DNA of 64,000 nucleotides, taken from the NCBI RefSeq assembly GCF_002968285.2, contig NZ_CP134400.1, positions 992,001 through 1,056,000 on the forward strand. Reading direction: 5' to 3'. This stretch comes from Mycobacterium sp. ITM-2016-00318 (GTDB lineage Bacteria > Actinomycetota > Actinomycetes > Mycobacteriales > Mycobacteriaceae). Shown here one piece after another: positions 30,617 to 40,557 of the stretch (the first letter of the stretch is position 1; every line of letters starts with the position of its first letter). A program made the position numbers and the translations under genes. Under the pieces are notes generated by a model, which did no database searches, was not told the origin of the DNA, and saw only the letters and a list, made by a program, of their open reading frames with translations.

Positions 30617-31722
30617 GACTCGACGAGATGCGACGTTCTGACGTATTCGATGATGGCGTCGGCGGCCACCTCTGCCCCGTCGCGCTGTCGAATCTGCTCG
30701 CCGAGACGGTGCGCCGCACACCGGTAAGCCTCATCGCGTAGCACCGCTTGAATGGCGGCGCGAATCCGCTGTGGCCGTGCGTGTTTGGTCAGCAGGAGGC
30801 CCGCTCCGGCCTTCTCCAGCGCGGCACCGACGATTTTCTGGTCGATCATCGGATTGGCGGGCATCACGATCTGTGGCACCCCGAACGACAGCGCCCGCAT
30901 GGCGGTGCTGTGCCCGCCGTGTCCCACCACCAGGGAGGCAGTGGCGAGGACCTCGTCATGGTCGAGCCACTCGTGCAACGACGCATTCGCAGGCACCCGC
31001 AGTCCGTCGGCGTCGATGGCCGGTCCGACGGTTACCGTCGCCTCGATGGGCAGCGGTGCAACCGCGTCGAGAATGTTCTGGAGCATCCGGCGCTGTCCGG
31101 CGAAGGCACAAGTGCTGAGGCTGACGAGGATTCGCGGCACAGATGCCGGCACGGCGGCCTGAGGCTCTCCCTGCCACACGACGCCGGTATGGCATACCGG
31201 CGGCCGACCGCGCATCGGGTCGAGGTCGACGCGAGCCGAGACGACATGCAGCTGCCCGTTGTGTTCTGCCGCAAGCGGATTCGTGCCTCGCAGACGAAGC
31301 GCCCATCCGACGGGGCCGGCTTCCATGTCTTGAACCGCGCGATAGAAGCAGTGCACGAAAACGACCGTCGGGATGCCGGAGCCGACGATCTCCGATATTC
31401 CGGCGACGAGGATCATGTCGACGACGACAGCGTCCACATCATGACGCAGCGCCGCTTCGATCACGCTTTGGCCGAGGCGTCGATCCGCCGCGACTCTGGT
31501 GAACGCGGTCATGATGGCAGGCAATGACCGCGCAACGGTGGGATCGAAATGCCTTCCCTCGGTGAACGGTTCGAACGCCAGACCCGCGGCTTCGACTCGG
31601 TCGCGAATACCTCGGTGGCCGAGCACGTGGACCTCGATGCCCCGTGCCCGCAACGCCCGCGCGACCGCCAGCTGCGGCGGGATGTTTCCGCCGCCGTCCA
31701 CCATGGCGAACAGAACCTTCAT
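30613..31722 (-). CDS. GT1/UGT-type glycosyltransferase
   Basis: 369 residues with the two-Rossmann GT-B fold: an N-terminal acceptor half (LFAMVDGGGNIPPQLAVARALRARGIEVHVLGH) and a C-terminal donor half containing VVGHGGHSTAMRALSFGVPQIVMP, the UGT-like nucleotide-sugar motif. It should transfer a sugar from a nucleotide donor to a lipid, glycopeptide or small hydrophobic acceptor. The start overlaps the TetR gene's stop by four bases, so it is cotranscribed with and probably controlled by that regulator. Acceptor unknown. Confidence 0.82.
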   Translation of the reverse strand: MKVLFAMVDGGGNIPPQLAVARALRARGIEVHVLGHRGIRDRVEAAGLAFEPFTEGRHFDPTVARSLPAIMTAFTRVAADRRLGQSVIEAALRHDVDAVVVDMILVAGISEIVGSGIPTVVFVHCFYRAVQDMEAGPVGWALRLRGTNPLAAEHNGQLHVVSARVDLDPMRGRPPVCHTGVVWQGEPQAAVPASVPRILVSLSTCAFAGQRRMLQNILDAVAPLPIEATVTVGPAIDADGLRVPANASLHEWLDHDEVLATASLVVGHGGHSTAMRALSFGVPQIVMPANPMIDQKIVGAALEKAGAGLLLTKHARPQRIRAAIQAVLRDEAYRCAAHRLGEQIRQRDGAEVAADAIIEYVRTSHLVES

Positions 31723-32285
31723 GGCCTCAACGCACCTTCCAGCAGCGCCGCCGTCATCAGCGCCATCCGGTCATGGACCTCCTCGACCGACAGGCCGCGG
31801 TCCGCTCGCAACAGCTTCCACGCGTAGACGTCGGTCGCAACGACGAGCACATCAACCAGGCGCGACCGCGCGTCGCTCTGTTCTGGAAGGTGTTCGGCGA
31901 AGACCTGTTCCACCCATTCTCGATGGGCCAGTCGACCGGAGGTGGTCATGCGCGCGGCTCGCGGGTCGTTTTCCTCGGCGAGCATGGCGAGTACCACGCC
32001 ACCGCGCTTCTCGTAGTGGGCGATCAGCACGGTCAGCGCGGCGTCGGAGTCACCGGAAGGCGGAACTCTTTCCGCCATCACCTCGTCGTAGGCCTGCTTC
32101 CAGGCAGCGTCGATGAGGGCGTCGCGGCTGCCGAAATGGCGTAGCACCGTCTTGACTGTCACATTGGCGCGCTCGGCGACCGCCGGGAGCGTGACCGCGA
32201 AGGAGCGTTCGGCCATGATGCAGTCGAGGGCGGCCTTGATGATCCCGTCCCGGGTGGCGCCTTTCGCCACCTGACGGCCACTCAT
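31719..32285 (-). CDS. TetR-family regulator of the glycosyltransferase
   Basis: About 188 residues. The N-terminal HTH (RDGIIKAALDCIMAERSFAVTLPAVAERANVTVKTVLRHFGSRDALIDAAW, positions about 10-60) is typical TetR; the C-terminal ligand domain is helical. An open frame reaches a GTG at 32357, but that would put the start inside a perfect palindrome, so I prefer ATG 32285; ATGs near 32305 and 32312 are also possible. Two similar palindromes just upstream are the probable operators for autoregulation. Confidence 0.8.
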   Translation of the reverse strand: MSGRQVAKGATRDGIIKAALDCIMAERSFAVTLPAVAERANVTVKTVLRHFGSRDALIDAAWKQAYDEVMAERVPPSGDSDAALTVLIAHYEKRGGVVLAMLAEENDPRAARMTTSGRLAHREWVEQVFAEHLPEQSDARSRLVDVLVVATDVYAWKLLRADRGLSVEEVHDRMALMTAALLEGALRP

Positions 32286-32305
32286 GTCGTACGTCCGCGA
32301 TTTCA

Positions 32306-32356
32306 TGTCCATGGCAATGTACATCGAATCGCATTTGATGTCCATAGCTATGGACA
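32306..32356. promoter_or_regulatory. Paired operator palindromes upstream of the TetR gene
   Basis: TGTCCATAGCTATGGACA (32339-32356) is a perfect 18-bp palindrome. A degenerate copy, TGTCCATGGCAATGTACA, lies at 32306-32323, spaced 33 bp centre to centre, about three helical turns. Two same-face sites are common for TetR autoregulators. Confidence 0.6.
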
Positions 32357-32372
32357 CCGATTTTGTGCCCGG

Positions 32373-32816
32373 TCAGCCCTTGTTGATCGTGTTACCCGAG
32401 CCGGTGTCGTTGACCTTAGGATCACCCTGCTTGTAAGTCACCGTGTTGTTGAAACCGACGACGCTGAGTCCCTCGTCGACGCGGTCCATCGTGACGGTGT
32501 TGTCGGCACCGCCGATGTTGGCGTTGGCGCACGTGCCCTTGATGGTCAGCTTGTTGTTGTTGCCGCCGATGTTGAGCGACTTGCCGTCCGCGCAGTCGAG
32601 CTCGGTCGTCGTGCCGACGGAGCTGAAATTGATGGTGTTGCCGATCTCGACCTGGCCGCCTTCGGTGCCGAATGTCGCTGACGGAGTGGTGGTGTCACTG
32701 CTGTCGGCGCCGCAGCCGGCGAGCCCGACCATCGCCGCGGCTGCGATGACACCGATCAAGACATGCGTACGCAAAGTTCCTCGCTTCCGACGGGCGAACA
32801 GAACGCCGACGATCAC
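32373..32816 (-). CDS. DUF3060-type lipoprotein (Rv0679c-like)
   Basis: 147 residues. After a short charged N-terminus, a hydrophobic segment ends in the lipobox VGLAGC, giving a mature lipoprotein. The C-terminal half is a small beta-domain with repeated Gly/Asn turns (LNIGGNNNKLTIKGTC, NIGGADNTVTM, VVGFNNTVTY), as in DUF3060. GTG 32816 overlaps the preceding gene's stop (GTGA). It is likely surface exposed. Function unknown; in M. tuberculosis Rv0679c is an envelope lipoprotein. Confidence 0.8.
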   Translation of the reverse strand: MIVGVLFARRKRGTLRTHVLIGVIAAAAMVGLAGCGADSSDTTTPSATFGTEGGQVEIGNTINFSSVGTTTELDCADGKSLNIGGNNNKLTIKGTCANANIGGADNTVTMDRVDEGLSVVGFNNTVTYKQGDPKVNDTGSGNTINKG

Positions 32817-33199
32817 GCCGGGATGCGGTCGATCCGGTTCATCATGCCCAGTTCACGGCCGCGATCCCAGACGACCGGTTCACCGCTCTTGTAGAAGACG
32901 GTCTGGTCGTAGCCGTAGACCGTGATGTCGTTGACCACATTGTCGGCGACGATCAGGTTGCCCGCCCCCTGCACCGTGACCGCCCAGCAGCTCCCCAGCG
33001 CGTTGATCGTGTTACCGGAACCGTTGACGATCAAGGTCGACTCGTTGCAGTCGACGGTCTGGGTGCTGCCGATCGAGGTGATGTGAGTGTCGCCGTTCTT
33101 GGCATGGGCGCTCGGAGCACCGACCACGAGCGCGACCGGCACTGCGACCAGGCACGCGATCAGCGACCGGCTCACGACTGTCCAACCCCCAGCGGTCAT
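32813..33199 (-). CDS. Secreted DUF3060 protein (Rv0680c-like)
   Basis: 128 residues from ATG 33199. A signal peptide (SLIACLVAVPVALVVGAPSAHA, cleavage before KNGDTH) precedes a DUF3060 beta-domain with turns NGSGNTINALG and QGAGNLIVADN, paralogous to the downstream lipoprotein. The open frame extends to 33313, but those residues lie outside the signal-peptide pattern and are discarded. Overlapping stop and start link it in an operon with the lipoprotein. Function unknown. Confidence 0.78.
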   Translation of the reverse strand: MTAGGWTVVSRSLIACLVAVPVALVVGAPSAHAKNGDTHITSIGSTQTVDCNESTLIVNGSGNTINALGSCWAVTVQGAGNLIVADNVVNDITVYGYDQTVFYKSGEPVVWDRGRELGMMNRIDRIPA

Positions 33200-33315
33200 G
33201 GCTGTAGAGCGTACGTCCTGGGCGTTGTTCACGGCAGCACTTGACCGGTTGGGCTCGAAGGGAGGCGAACCGAACGAGTCGCGGCGCCGCACTGCGCTGG
33301 GTAGCGTGTTCATCG

Positions 33316-33858
33316 ATGCGTTGGCGTGTCAAAGCGGTTGCTATCGCGGCGGTCACAGCGGTGGTGACCGTCGCCGGATGTGCGCAGACCGTGACAGGGA
33401 CCGCGCAGCGAGCCAACCCCGCGGTGCCGGACCCCGAACGCAGCTACGGCTACGTTGACAACCGGTGCGGACTTCTGGAGGACAGCTCGATACAGGAGAT
33501 GCTCGGCGCCGAGAACGTGGTGCGGCCCTACAGCGGTGCGGTGTGTCAGTACGTGTTGGAGCGCGGTGCAGGGGCCGGCGGCGTTGTCGACGTCGTGTAC
33601 TCCTGGTTCGAGACCGGCAACCTGGACCGCGAGCGCGCGCTGGCGGAGCAGCGCGGCGCGAAGGTCACCGACAAGGTCATCGAACGGCATGAGGCGTTCG
33701 TGGCCCGCGGCGACACGAACGGCGCGGGTTGTGCGGCCACCACTGCGGCCGGCACCGGCGTGCTGAGCTGGTGGGTGCAGACGCGTGGCAGGACCGACGC
33801 CGACACCTGCAAAGACGCCGAGAAGCTGCTCGCCGCGACCCTCTCGTCGGATCTGTGA
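33316..33858 (+). CDS. DUF3558 lipoprotein (LprC-like)
   Basis: 180 residues. Signal segment VKAVAIAAVTAVVTVAGC carries the lipobox with Cys22. The DUF3558 body has conserved cysteines (DNRCGLLEDSSIQEMLG, GAVCQYVLERG, GAGCAATT, ADTCKDAEKLL). TAGCGT (33302-33307) eight bases before the ATG suggests a leaderless transcript. It is followed one base later by a second DUF3558 gene, resembling the lprB-lprC pair of M. tuberculosis. Probably a cell-surface lipoprotein of unknown function. Confidence 0.75.
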   Translation: MRWRVKAVAIAAVTAVVTVAGCAQTVTGTAQRANPAVPDPERSYGYVDNRCGLLEDSSIQEMLGAENVVRPYSGAVCQYVLERGAGAGGVVDVVYSWFETGNLDRERALAEQRGAKVTDKVIERHEAFVARGDTNGAGCAATTAAGTGVLSWWVQTRGRTDADTCKDAEKLLAATLSSDL

Positions 33859-33859
33859 C

Positions 33860-34393
33860 ATGGCCCCGCCCCGACCCCTTACCCTCTGCGCCGCACTGCT
33901 GAGCGGTGTCGCCGTGCTGGCGGGATGCGGCGCGCCCGAACACCACTCACCCACCGACACCCCGATCGCCTCCCCAGGTGGCGGCTTCCAAAGCGGGGAC
34001 TGCAACAACGTCACCGACGCCGACGTCGCCACCGCCGTCGGATCGTCGACATTCACCAAGGTCGTGGACAGCGACGCGGGCTGCTTCTGGCAGGAGAACA
34101 CCATGCTCGGCTCGTTCGGGGCGGGCATGGGCATCTCCACGTGGTGGTACCGAGGCAGCGACATGGACACCGAGCGCACCCTCGAACAGCAGGCGGGCCG
34201 AACGCTGACCGAGCTGTCCGTCGACGGCAACAACGGATTCAAGGCCGACGACGCCAACGCCTGCAGCATCTACGTGTCCAAGGGCGGCGACGTCATCACG
34301 TGGTCAATCCAGACGATGAACCCGGCGACCCTGCCCGACCTTTGCGGCATCACCGAGCAGCTCGCGACGCTGAGTCAGGAACGTGTCAACTGA
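33860..34393 (+). CDS. DUF3558 lipoprotein (LprB-like)
   Basis: 177 residues from ATG 33860, one base after the previous stop. The lipobox VAVLAGC gives a lipidated N-terminus. The DUF3558 domain shows FQSGDCNNVTDADVATAVG, DAGCFWQEN, ISTWWYRGSDMDTERTLEQ and NACSIYVSKGGDVITWS. It is paralogous to the upstream gene. The TetR gene 33 bases downstream has its own promoter. Confidence 0.75.
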   Translation: MAPPRPLTLCAALLSGVAVLAGCGAPEHHSPTDTPIASPGGGFQSGDCNNVTDADVATAVGSSTFTKVVDSDAGCFWQENTMLGSFGAGMGISTWWYRGSDMDTERTLEQQAGRTLTELSVDGNNGFKADDANACSIYVSKGGDVITWSIQTMNPATLPDLCGITEQLATLSQERVN

Positions 34394-34401
34394 CTTCGCG
34401 G

Positions 34402-34420
34402 AAACTAGAGGTGTTAGTTT
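34402..34420 (+). promoter_or_regulatory. Inverted repeat overlapping the -10 box of the Rv0681-like TetR gene
   Basis: AAACTA (34402-34407) and TAGTTT (34415-34420) form an inverted repeat. The right half, TAGTTT, is also a -10 box six bases before ATG 34427. A regulator bound here would block a leaderless promoter, suggesting autorepression. Confidence 0.45.
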
Positions 34421-34426
34421 TCGCAT

Positions 34427-35023
34427 ATGACAGTCCGTCCCGCGCCCCAATCGTCCGGTCGACGACCGGCGAAACTGAGCCGGGACTCCATCGTCAACGC
34501 CGCCCTGACCTTCCTGGATCGTGACGGCTGGGACGCGTTGACGATCAACGCACTGGCCACCCAACTCGGCACGAAGGGTCCGTCGCTGTACAACCATGTC
34601 GACAGCCTGGAAGACCTCCGCCGCACGGTGCGGATGCGGGTGGTCGGCGACATCATCGACATGTTGAACACCGTCGGCCAGGGCCGCACCCGAGACGATG
34701 CGGTGATGGCGATGGCGAGCTCCTACCGCAGCTATGCCCACCACCACCCCGGCCGGTACTCCGCATTCACCCGGATGCCGCTGGGCGGTGACGACCCCGA
34801 GTTCACCGACGCCACCAGGGCCGCCGCCGGACCGGTGATCTCGGTGCTGGCGTCTTACGGGCTCGACGGTGACGACGCGTTTTACGCCGCGCTCGAATTC
34901 TGGTCGGCGCTGCACGGCTTCGTGCTGCTGGAGATGACCGGGGTGATGAACGGAATCGTCGACACCGATACTGTGTTCAGTGACATGGTCATGCGGCTCG
35001 CATCGGGGATGCGAAGGCGTTGA
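34427..35023 (+). CDS. TetR-family regulator (Rv0681-like)
   Basis: 198 residues. HTH region LSRDSIVNAALTFLDRDGWDALTINALATQLGTKGPSLYNHVDSLEDLRR (about 17-66), then a TetR_C-type ligand domain with ALEFWSALHGFVLLEM. Its place immediately before the str operon is conserved in M. tuberculosis. The target is unknown; an inverted repeat over its own promoter suggests autoregulation. Confidence 0.85.
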   Translation: MTVRPAPQSSGRRPAKLSRDSIVNAALTFLDRDGWDALTINALATQLGTKGPSLYNHVDSLEDLRRTVRMRVVGDIIDMLNTVGQGRTRDDAVMAMASSYRSYAHHHPGRYSAFTRMPLGGDDPEFTDATRAAAGPVISVLASYGLDGDDAFYAALEFWSALHGFVLLEMTGVMNGIVDTDTVFSDMVMRLASGMRRR

Positions 35024-35067
35024 GCGTCCGTACGGGTTGACCTGCGGTAAGGCGCCTTGTCGCGGGT

Positions 35068-35097
35068 TTGGATCGACGTGGTCTGCCCTGGTATCGT
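35068..35097 (+). promoter_or_regulatory. Probable str operon promoter
   Basis: TTGGAT (35068-35073), 18 bases, TATCGT (35092-35097). Transcription would begin near 35104 and produce a leader of about 190 bases before rpsL. The 269-base gap after the TetR gene has no other coding content. Confidence 0.5.
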
Positions 35098-35292
35098 GGA
35101 TCGCCGTGCCTGGCAGGTAGGCGGTTGCCGCGCGCCGGGCCAATTCGCATGTCGCTCAAGCATCGAAACGGATCGTCAAAAGTCCCGGTGCGGGTGCGTG
35201 CGACACTCCCGGTCGCGGGGTAAGCGACCGGGGCATAACTGCAGTACAGAGACTTATAACAACATAAGAAGACGAAGAGAGAAAGCCGGTAG

Positions 35293-35667
35293 ATGCCAAC
35301 CATCCAGCAGCTGGTCCGCAAGGGTCGCCGCGACAAGATCGCCAAGGTGAAGACCGCGGCCCTCAAGGGCAGCCCGCAGCGCCGTGGTGTGTGCACCCGC
35401 GTGTACACCACCACCCCGAAGAAGCCGAACTCGGCGCTTCGTAAGGTTGCGCGCGTCAAGCTGACCACTGCGGTCGAGGTGACGGCATACATTCCGGGCG
35501 AAGGCCACAACCTGCAGGAGCACTCGATGGTGCTCGTCCGCGGCGGTCGCGTGAAGGACCTTCCCGGTGTGCGCTACAAGATCATCCGTGGCTCGCTTGA
35601 CACCCAGGGGGTCAAGTCGCGCAAGCAGGCGCGCAGCAAGTACGGCGCCAAGAAGGAGAAGAGCTGA
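35293..35667 (+). CDS. rpsL: 30S ribosomal protein S12
   Basis: 124 residues. The decoding-centre loops [12 protein letters not shown] and [12 protein letters not shown] have the wild-type lysines whose mutation causes streptomycin resistance, so no resistance change is seen. First gene of the rpsL-rpsG-fusA-tuf operon; its TGA overlaps the rpsG ATG. Confidence 0.98.
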   Translation: MPTIQQLVRKGRRDKIAKVKTAALKGSPQRRGVCTRVYTTTPKKPNSALRKVARVKLTTAVEVTAYIPGEGHNLQEHSMVLVRGGRVKDLPGVRYKIIRGSLDTQGVKSRKQARSKYGAKKEKS

Positions 35668-36137
35668 TGCCGCGCAAGGGGCCCGCACCCAAGCGTCCGC
35701 TGGTCAACGATCCGGTCTACGGTTCGCAGTTGGTCACCCAGCTGGTCAACAAAGTTCTGCAGGACGGGAAGAAATCGCTGGCCGAACGCATTGTCTATGG
35801 TGCGCTCGAGCAGGCCCGCGACAAGACCGGCACCGATCCCGTCGTCACCCTGAAGCGCGCTCTCGACAACGTCAAGCCCGCCCTGGAGGTTCGCAGCCGA
35901 CGCGTCGGCGGTGCCACCTACCAGGTTCCGGTCGAGGTTCGATCGGATCGTTCGGTGACTCTGGCCCTGCGTTGGCTCGTCAGCTTCTCCAAGCAGCGGC
36001 GCGAGAAGACGATGGTCGAGCGTCTGTCGAACGAGATCCTCGACGCTAGCAATGGCCTGGGTGCCGCCGTCAAGCGACGCGAAGACACCCACAAGATGGC
36101 CGAGGCGAACCGGGCCTTCGCGCACTACCGCTGGTGA
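35667..36137 (+). CDS. rpsG: 30S ribosomal protein S7
   Basis: 156 residues, beginning [21 protein letters not shown]7 nucleates assembly of the 30S head and contacts E-site tRNA. The body [26 protein letters not shown] is typical. Translation is coupled to rpsL by a 1-base overlap (TGATG). fusA follows after about 108 bases. Confidence 0.98.
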   Translation: MPRKGPAPKRPLVNDPVYGSQLVTQLVNKVLQDGKKSLAERIVYGALEQARDKTGTDPVVTLKRALDNVKPALEVRSRRVGGATYQVPVEVRSDRSVTLALRWLVSFSKQRREKTMVERLSNEILDASNGLGAAVKRREDTHKMAEANRAFAHYRW

Positions 36138-36245
36138 TAGCCGCCCTGTGCCGGAGCCGCGGAGCGGCGACATTCGGCAGGGGTGCCGGGCTCCGCTGAC
36201 CATCGGCTGACAACAGCAACTACGCAATCGAAAGAGATGACTTCT

Positions 36246-38351
36246 GTGGCACAGAAGGACGTGCTTACCGACCTGAACAAGGTCCGCAACATCGGCATCA
36301 TGGCGCACATCGATGCCGGCAAGACGACGACCACCGAGCGCATCCTGTACTACACCGGTATCAGCTACAAGATCGGTGAGGTGCACGACGGTGCCGCCAC
36401 GATGGACTGGATGGAGCAGGAGCAGGAGCGGGGTATCACCATCACCTCGGCTGCCACCACAACGTTCTGGAAAGACCATCAGATCAACCTGATCGACACC
36501 CCCGGCCACGTCGACTTCACCGTCGAGGTGGAGCGCAGCCTGCGCGTGCTCGACGGCGCCGTTGCCGTGTTCGACGGCAAAGAGGGCGTCGAGCCGCAGT
36601 CCGAGCAGGTATGGCGGCAGGCCGACAAGTACGAAGTCCCGCGCATCTGCTTCGTCAACAAAATGGACAAGATCGGCGCTGACTTCTACTTTTCCGTGAG
36701 GACCATGGAGGAGCGCCTCGGCGCCAACGTCATTCCGGTCCAGCTGCCCATCGGCGCGGAGAGCGAGTTCGAGGGCATCGTCGACCTGGTTGAGATGAAC
36801 GCCAAGGTGTGGCGCGGCGAGACGAAGCTCGGCGAGACCTACGACACCATCGAGATCCCGGCGGATCTGCAGGAGAAGGCCGACGAGTACCGCACGAAGC
36901 TGCTCGAAGCGGTCGCCGAGACCGACGAGGCGCTGCTGGAGAAGTATTTCGGCGGCGAGGAGCTGACGGTCGAGGAGATCAAGGGTGCCCTGCGCAAGCT
37001 GACGATCACCTCTGAGGCGTATCCGGTTCTGTGCGGCAGCGCATTCAAGAACAAGGGCGTTCAGCCGATGCTCGACGCGGTGATCGATTACCTGCCCTCG
37101 CCGCTGGACGTGCCGGCGGCCACCGGTCATGCGCCCGGCAAGGAGGACGAGCTCATCGTCCGCAACCCGTCGACGGACGAGCCGTTCTCGGCGCTGGCAT
37201 TCAAGGTCGCCACGCACCCGTTCTTCGGCAAGCTGACCTATGTCCGGGTGTACTCCGGCAAGGTCGACTCCGGTTCGCAGGTCATCAACGCCACCAAGGG
37301 CAAGAAGGAACGGCTGGGCAAGCTGTTCCAGATGCACTCCAACAAGGAGAACCCGGTCGAGTATGCGTCGGCCGGTCACATCTACGCGGTGATCGGGCTG
37401 AAGGACACCACCACCGGTGACACCCTCAGCGACCCGAACCAGCAGGTGGTGCTGGAGTCGATGACGTTCCCCGATCCGGTGATCGAGGTGGCCATCGAGC
37501 CCAAGACCAAGAGCGACCAGGAGAAGCTGTCGCTGTCGATCCAGAAGCTCGCCGAAGAGGATCCGACCTTCAAGGTGCACCAGGACGTCGAGACCGGCCA
37601 GACCGTCATCGGCGGTATGGGCGAGCTGCACCTCGACATCCTGGTCGACCGGATGAAGCGCGAATTCAAGGTCGAGGCCAACGTCGGCAAGCCGCAGGTG
37701 GCCTACAAGGAGACCATCAAGCGCAAGGTCGACAAGGTCGAGTTCACCCACAAGAAGCAGACGGGTGGCTCCGGCCAGTTCGCCAAGGTCCTCATCTCCA
37801 TCGAGCCGTTCAGCGGCGAGGACGGTGCGACCTACGAGTTCGAGAACAAGGTCACCGGTGGACGCATCCCGCGCGAGTACATCCCGTCGGTGGATGCCGG
37901 TGCGCAGGACGCCATGCAGTACGGCGTGCTGGCCGGCTATCCGCTGGTGAACCTGAAGGTCACTCTGCTCGACGGGCAGTACCACGACGTCGACTCGTCT
38001 GAGATGGCGTTCAAGATCGCCGGCTCACAGGCACTGAAAAAGGCTGCGGGACAAGCGCAGCCGATCATCCTGGAGCCGATCATGGCCGTCGAGGTCACCA
38101 CGCCCGAGGACTACATGGGTGAAGTGATCGGCGACCTGAACTCCCGCCGTGGCCAGATCCAGGCCATGGAGGAGCGCAGCGGTGCCCGCGTCGTCAGGGC
38201 GCATGTGCCGCTGTCGGAGATGTTCGGCTACGTCGGCGACCTTCGGTCGAAGACCCAGGGCCGGGCGAACTACTCCATGGTTTTCGATTCCTACGCTGAA
38301 GTTCCGGCGCAGGTGTCGAAGGAGATCATCGCGAAGGCGACGGGTCAGTGA
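36246..38351 (+). CDS. fusA: Elongation factor G
   Basis: 701 residues. G-domain motifs [21 protein letters not shown] and NKMDK are intact, followed by domains II-V; the C-terminal [18 protein letters not shown] is typical. It translocates tRNA and mRNA on the ribosome using GTP. GTG 36246 is preferred over ATG 36237 because AAAGAG (36231-36236) is correctly spaced and the length then matches M. tuberculosis FusA. The last seven codons form the start of an 80-bp tandem repeat that runs into the intergenic region. Confidence 0.97.
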   Translation: MAQKDVLTDLNKVRNIGIMAHIDAGKTTTTERILYYTGISYKIGEVHDGAATMDWMEQEQERGITITSAATTTFWKDHQINLIDTPGHVDFTVEVERSLRVLDGAVAVFDGKEGVEPQSEQVWRQADKYEVPRICFVNKMDKIGADFYFSVRTMEERLGANVIPVQLPIGAESEFEGIVDLVEMNAKVWRGETKLGETYDTIEIPADLQEKADEYRTKLLEAVAETDEALLEKYFGGEELTVEEIKGALRKLTITSEAYPVLCGSAFKNKGVQPMLDAVIDYLPSPLDVPAATGHAPGKEDELIVRNPSTDEPFSALAFKVATHPFFGKLTYVRVYSGKVDSGSQVINATKGKKERLGKLFQMHSNKENPVEYASAGHIYAVIGLKDTTTGDTLSDPNQQVVLESMTFPDPVIEVAIEPKTKSDQEKLSLSIQKLAEEDPTFKVHQDVETGQTVIGGMGELHLDILVDRMKREFKVEANVGKPQVAYKETIKRKVDKVEFTHKKQTGGSGQFAKVLISIEPFSGEDGATYEFENKVTGGRIPREYIPSVDAGAQDAMQYGVLAGYPLVNLKVTLLDGQYHDVDSSEMAFKIAGSQALKKAAGQAQPIILEPIMAVEVTTPEDYMGEVIGDLNSRRGQIQAMEERSGARVVRAHVPLSEMFGYVGDLRSKTQGRANYSMVFDSYAEVPAQVSKEIIAKATGQ

Positions 38352-38598
38352 GAATCGAGGGCCGCCAGGCCCGAGGCTCGGAGCTGATCCGGAGTCGAGC
38401 AATGTACTCAGCGAAGGCGACGGGTCAGTGAGAATCGAGGGCCGCCAGGCCCGAGGCTCGGAGCTGATCCGGAGTCGAGCAATGTACTCAGCGAAGGCGA
38501 CGGGTCAGTGAGAATCGAGGGCCGCCAGGCCCGAGGCTCGGAGCTGATCCGGAGTCGAGCAATGTGCTCAGCGAAGGCGACGGGTCAATGAGAATCGA
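38331..38598 (+). repeat. 80-bp tandem repeat, 3.35 copies, spanning the fusA stop and fusA-tuf gap
   Basis: Units at 38331-38410, 38411-38490 and 38491-38570 are identical except for one base in the third (AATGTACTCA to AATGTGCTCA), followed by a partial copy at 38571-38598 with one change. Each unit begins with the last seven codons of fusA, including TGA, so the real stop is followed by two near-perfect decoy copies and one decayed one. A GGGCC-GCCA-GGCCC hairpin occurs in each unit. Near-identity points to recent duplication. Confidence 0.95.
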
Positions 38599-38682
38599 CC
38601 TGTTGGCGCCGCGGCGAACAACAACTGCAAAGATCAACACTGCTTTACACGAAGCACCAACAAAGTCCAGGAGGACATAGAA

Positions 38683-39873
<1,191 letters not shown>

Positions 39874-39893
39874 CCGTCTGACCTAGTACGCAG

Positions 39894-39933
39894 AAGTGGC
39901 GCTCACCCGAAAGGGTGGGCGCCACTTTGCATT
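39894..39933 (+). terminator. Intrinsic terminator after tuf
   Basis: AAGTGGCGCTCACCC (39894-39908), tetraloop GAAA, GGGTGGGCGCCACTT (39913-39927): a 15-bp stem with one G-U pair, then TTGCATTT. It closes the str operon. Confidence 0.92.
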
Positions 39934-40475
39934 TGGAGTCAACTTCAGTCACGCCGGCGTTCCGGCGCCAAAGTGCGATTATCGCACGCCATTTCGCCGC
40001 TGCCTCTCGGAAACCGGCGGAGCCGCCCCCTGATTCAGCACCGCACACTGCGGCCTACGCGGCGCCGCGTCCCTCCACGCGCCAAGTGTCTTGATGCGAC
40101 CTTGATGCGACGAAAAACTTGTTTGCTCACCCGAAAATCCGTCAGCTCAAACACAAAAACCTGAACGCTACCTGAGTGGCGACGGTCAAAAATGGGAGTA
40201 GCACACTACCAGACATGTTACGAGCTAATTACGAAAACGACGACTATGTCTAGATGAGACAAAATTGACGTTCGTGTCTAACATAGCCGACTGACGCACT
40301 CGCTAATAACAGCACCCCTCCAATTCAATCCTGTCAGAGCCTGACATACATGATAATCGCAGGTCAAGGGCGTCATTTACGTTGCGTTTTGTTAACCGGA
40401 CCGCGTTTGCCGACCTCCGACCACGATTTTAGCTAATTCCGCACATACCGAAGCGTAAATTACTTCGTGTGATCC
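39934..40475. other. AT-rich gene-free region upstream of the repeat-protein cluster
   Basis: No gene is supported across about 540 bases. From roughly 40090 the DNA is distinctly richer in A/T than the rest of the window, as in regulatory regions bound by the nucleoid silencer Lsr2. Elements seen include the perfect palindrome GTGCGATTATCGCAC (39974-39988) and the imperfect dyad CGAAGCGTAAATTACTTCG (about 40449-40467) just before the promoter. This looks like a large regulatory region for the secreted repeat proteins. Silencer binding is inference. Confidence 0.5.
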
Positions 40476-40505
40476 TTGACACACCACCTAGCAAAGCTCT
40501 AGTGT
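40476..40505 (+). promoter_or_regulatory. Strong promoter of the repeat-protein cluster
   Basis: TTGACA (40476-40481), 18 bases, TAGTGT (40500-40505). Perfect -35 and good -10. Transcription would start near 40512, giving a leader of about 45 bases to ATG 40558. Confidence 0.65.
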
Positions 40506-40557
40506 CTCGTTTCGCAACTTATCAAATTCACAGCTTCATCCGAGAGGTGGGACGAGG

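Noticed and set aside
35574..37985. 803-codon minus-strand open frame opposite rpsG and fusA
   Set aside because: Antisense shadow of highly biased translation-factor genes.
38331..38598. CRISPR-like appearance of the repeated units
   Set aside because: The units are directly adjacent with no unique spacers and contain the fusA coding end, so this is a tandem duplication.
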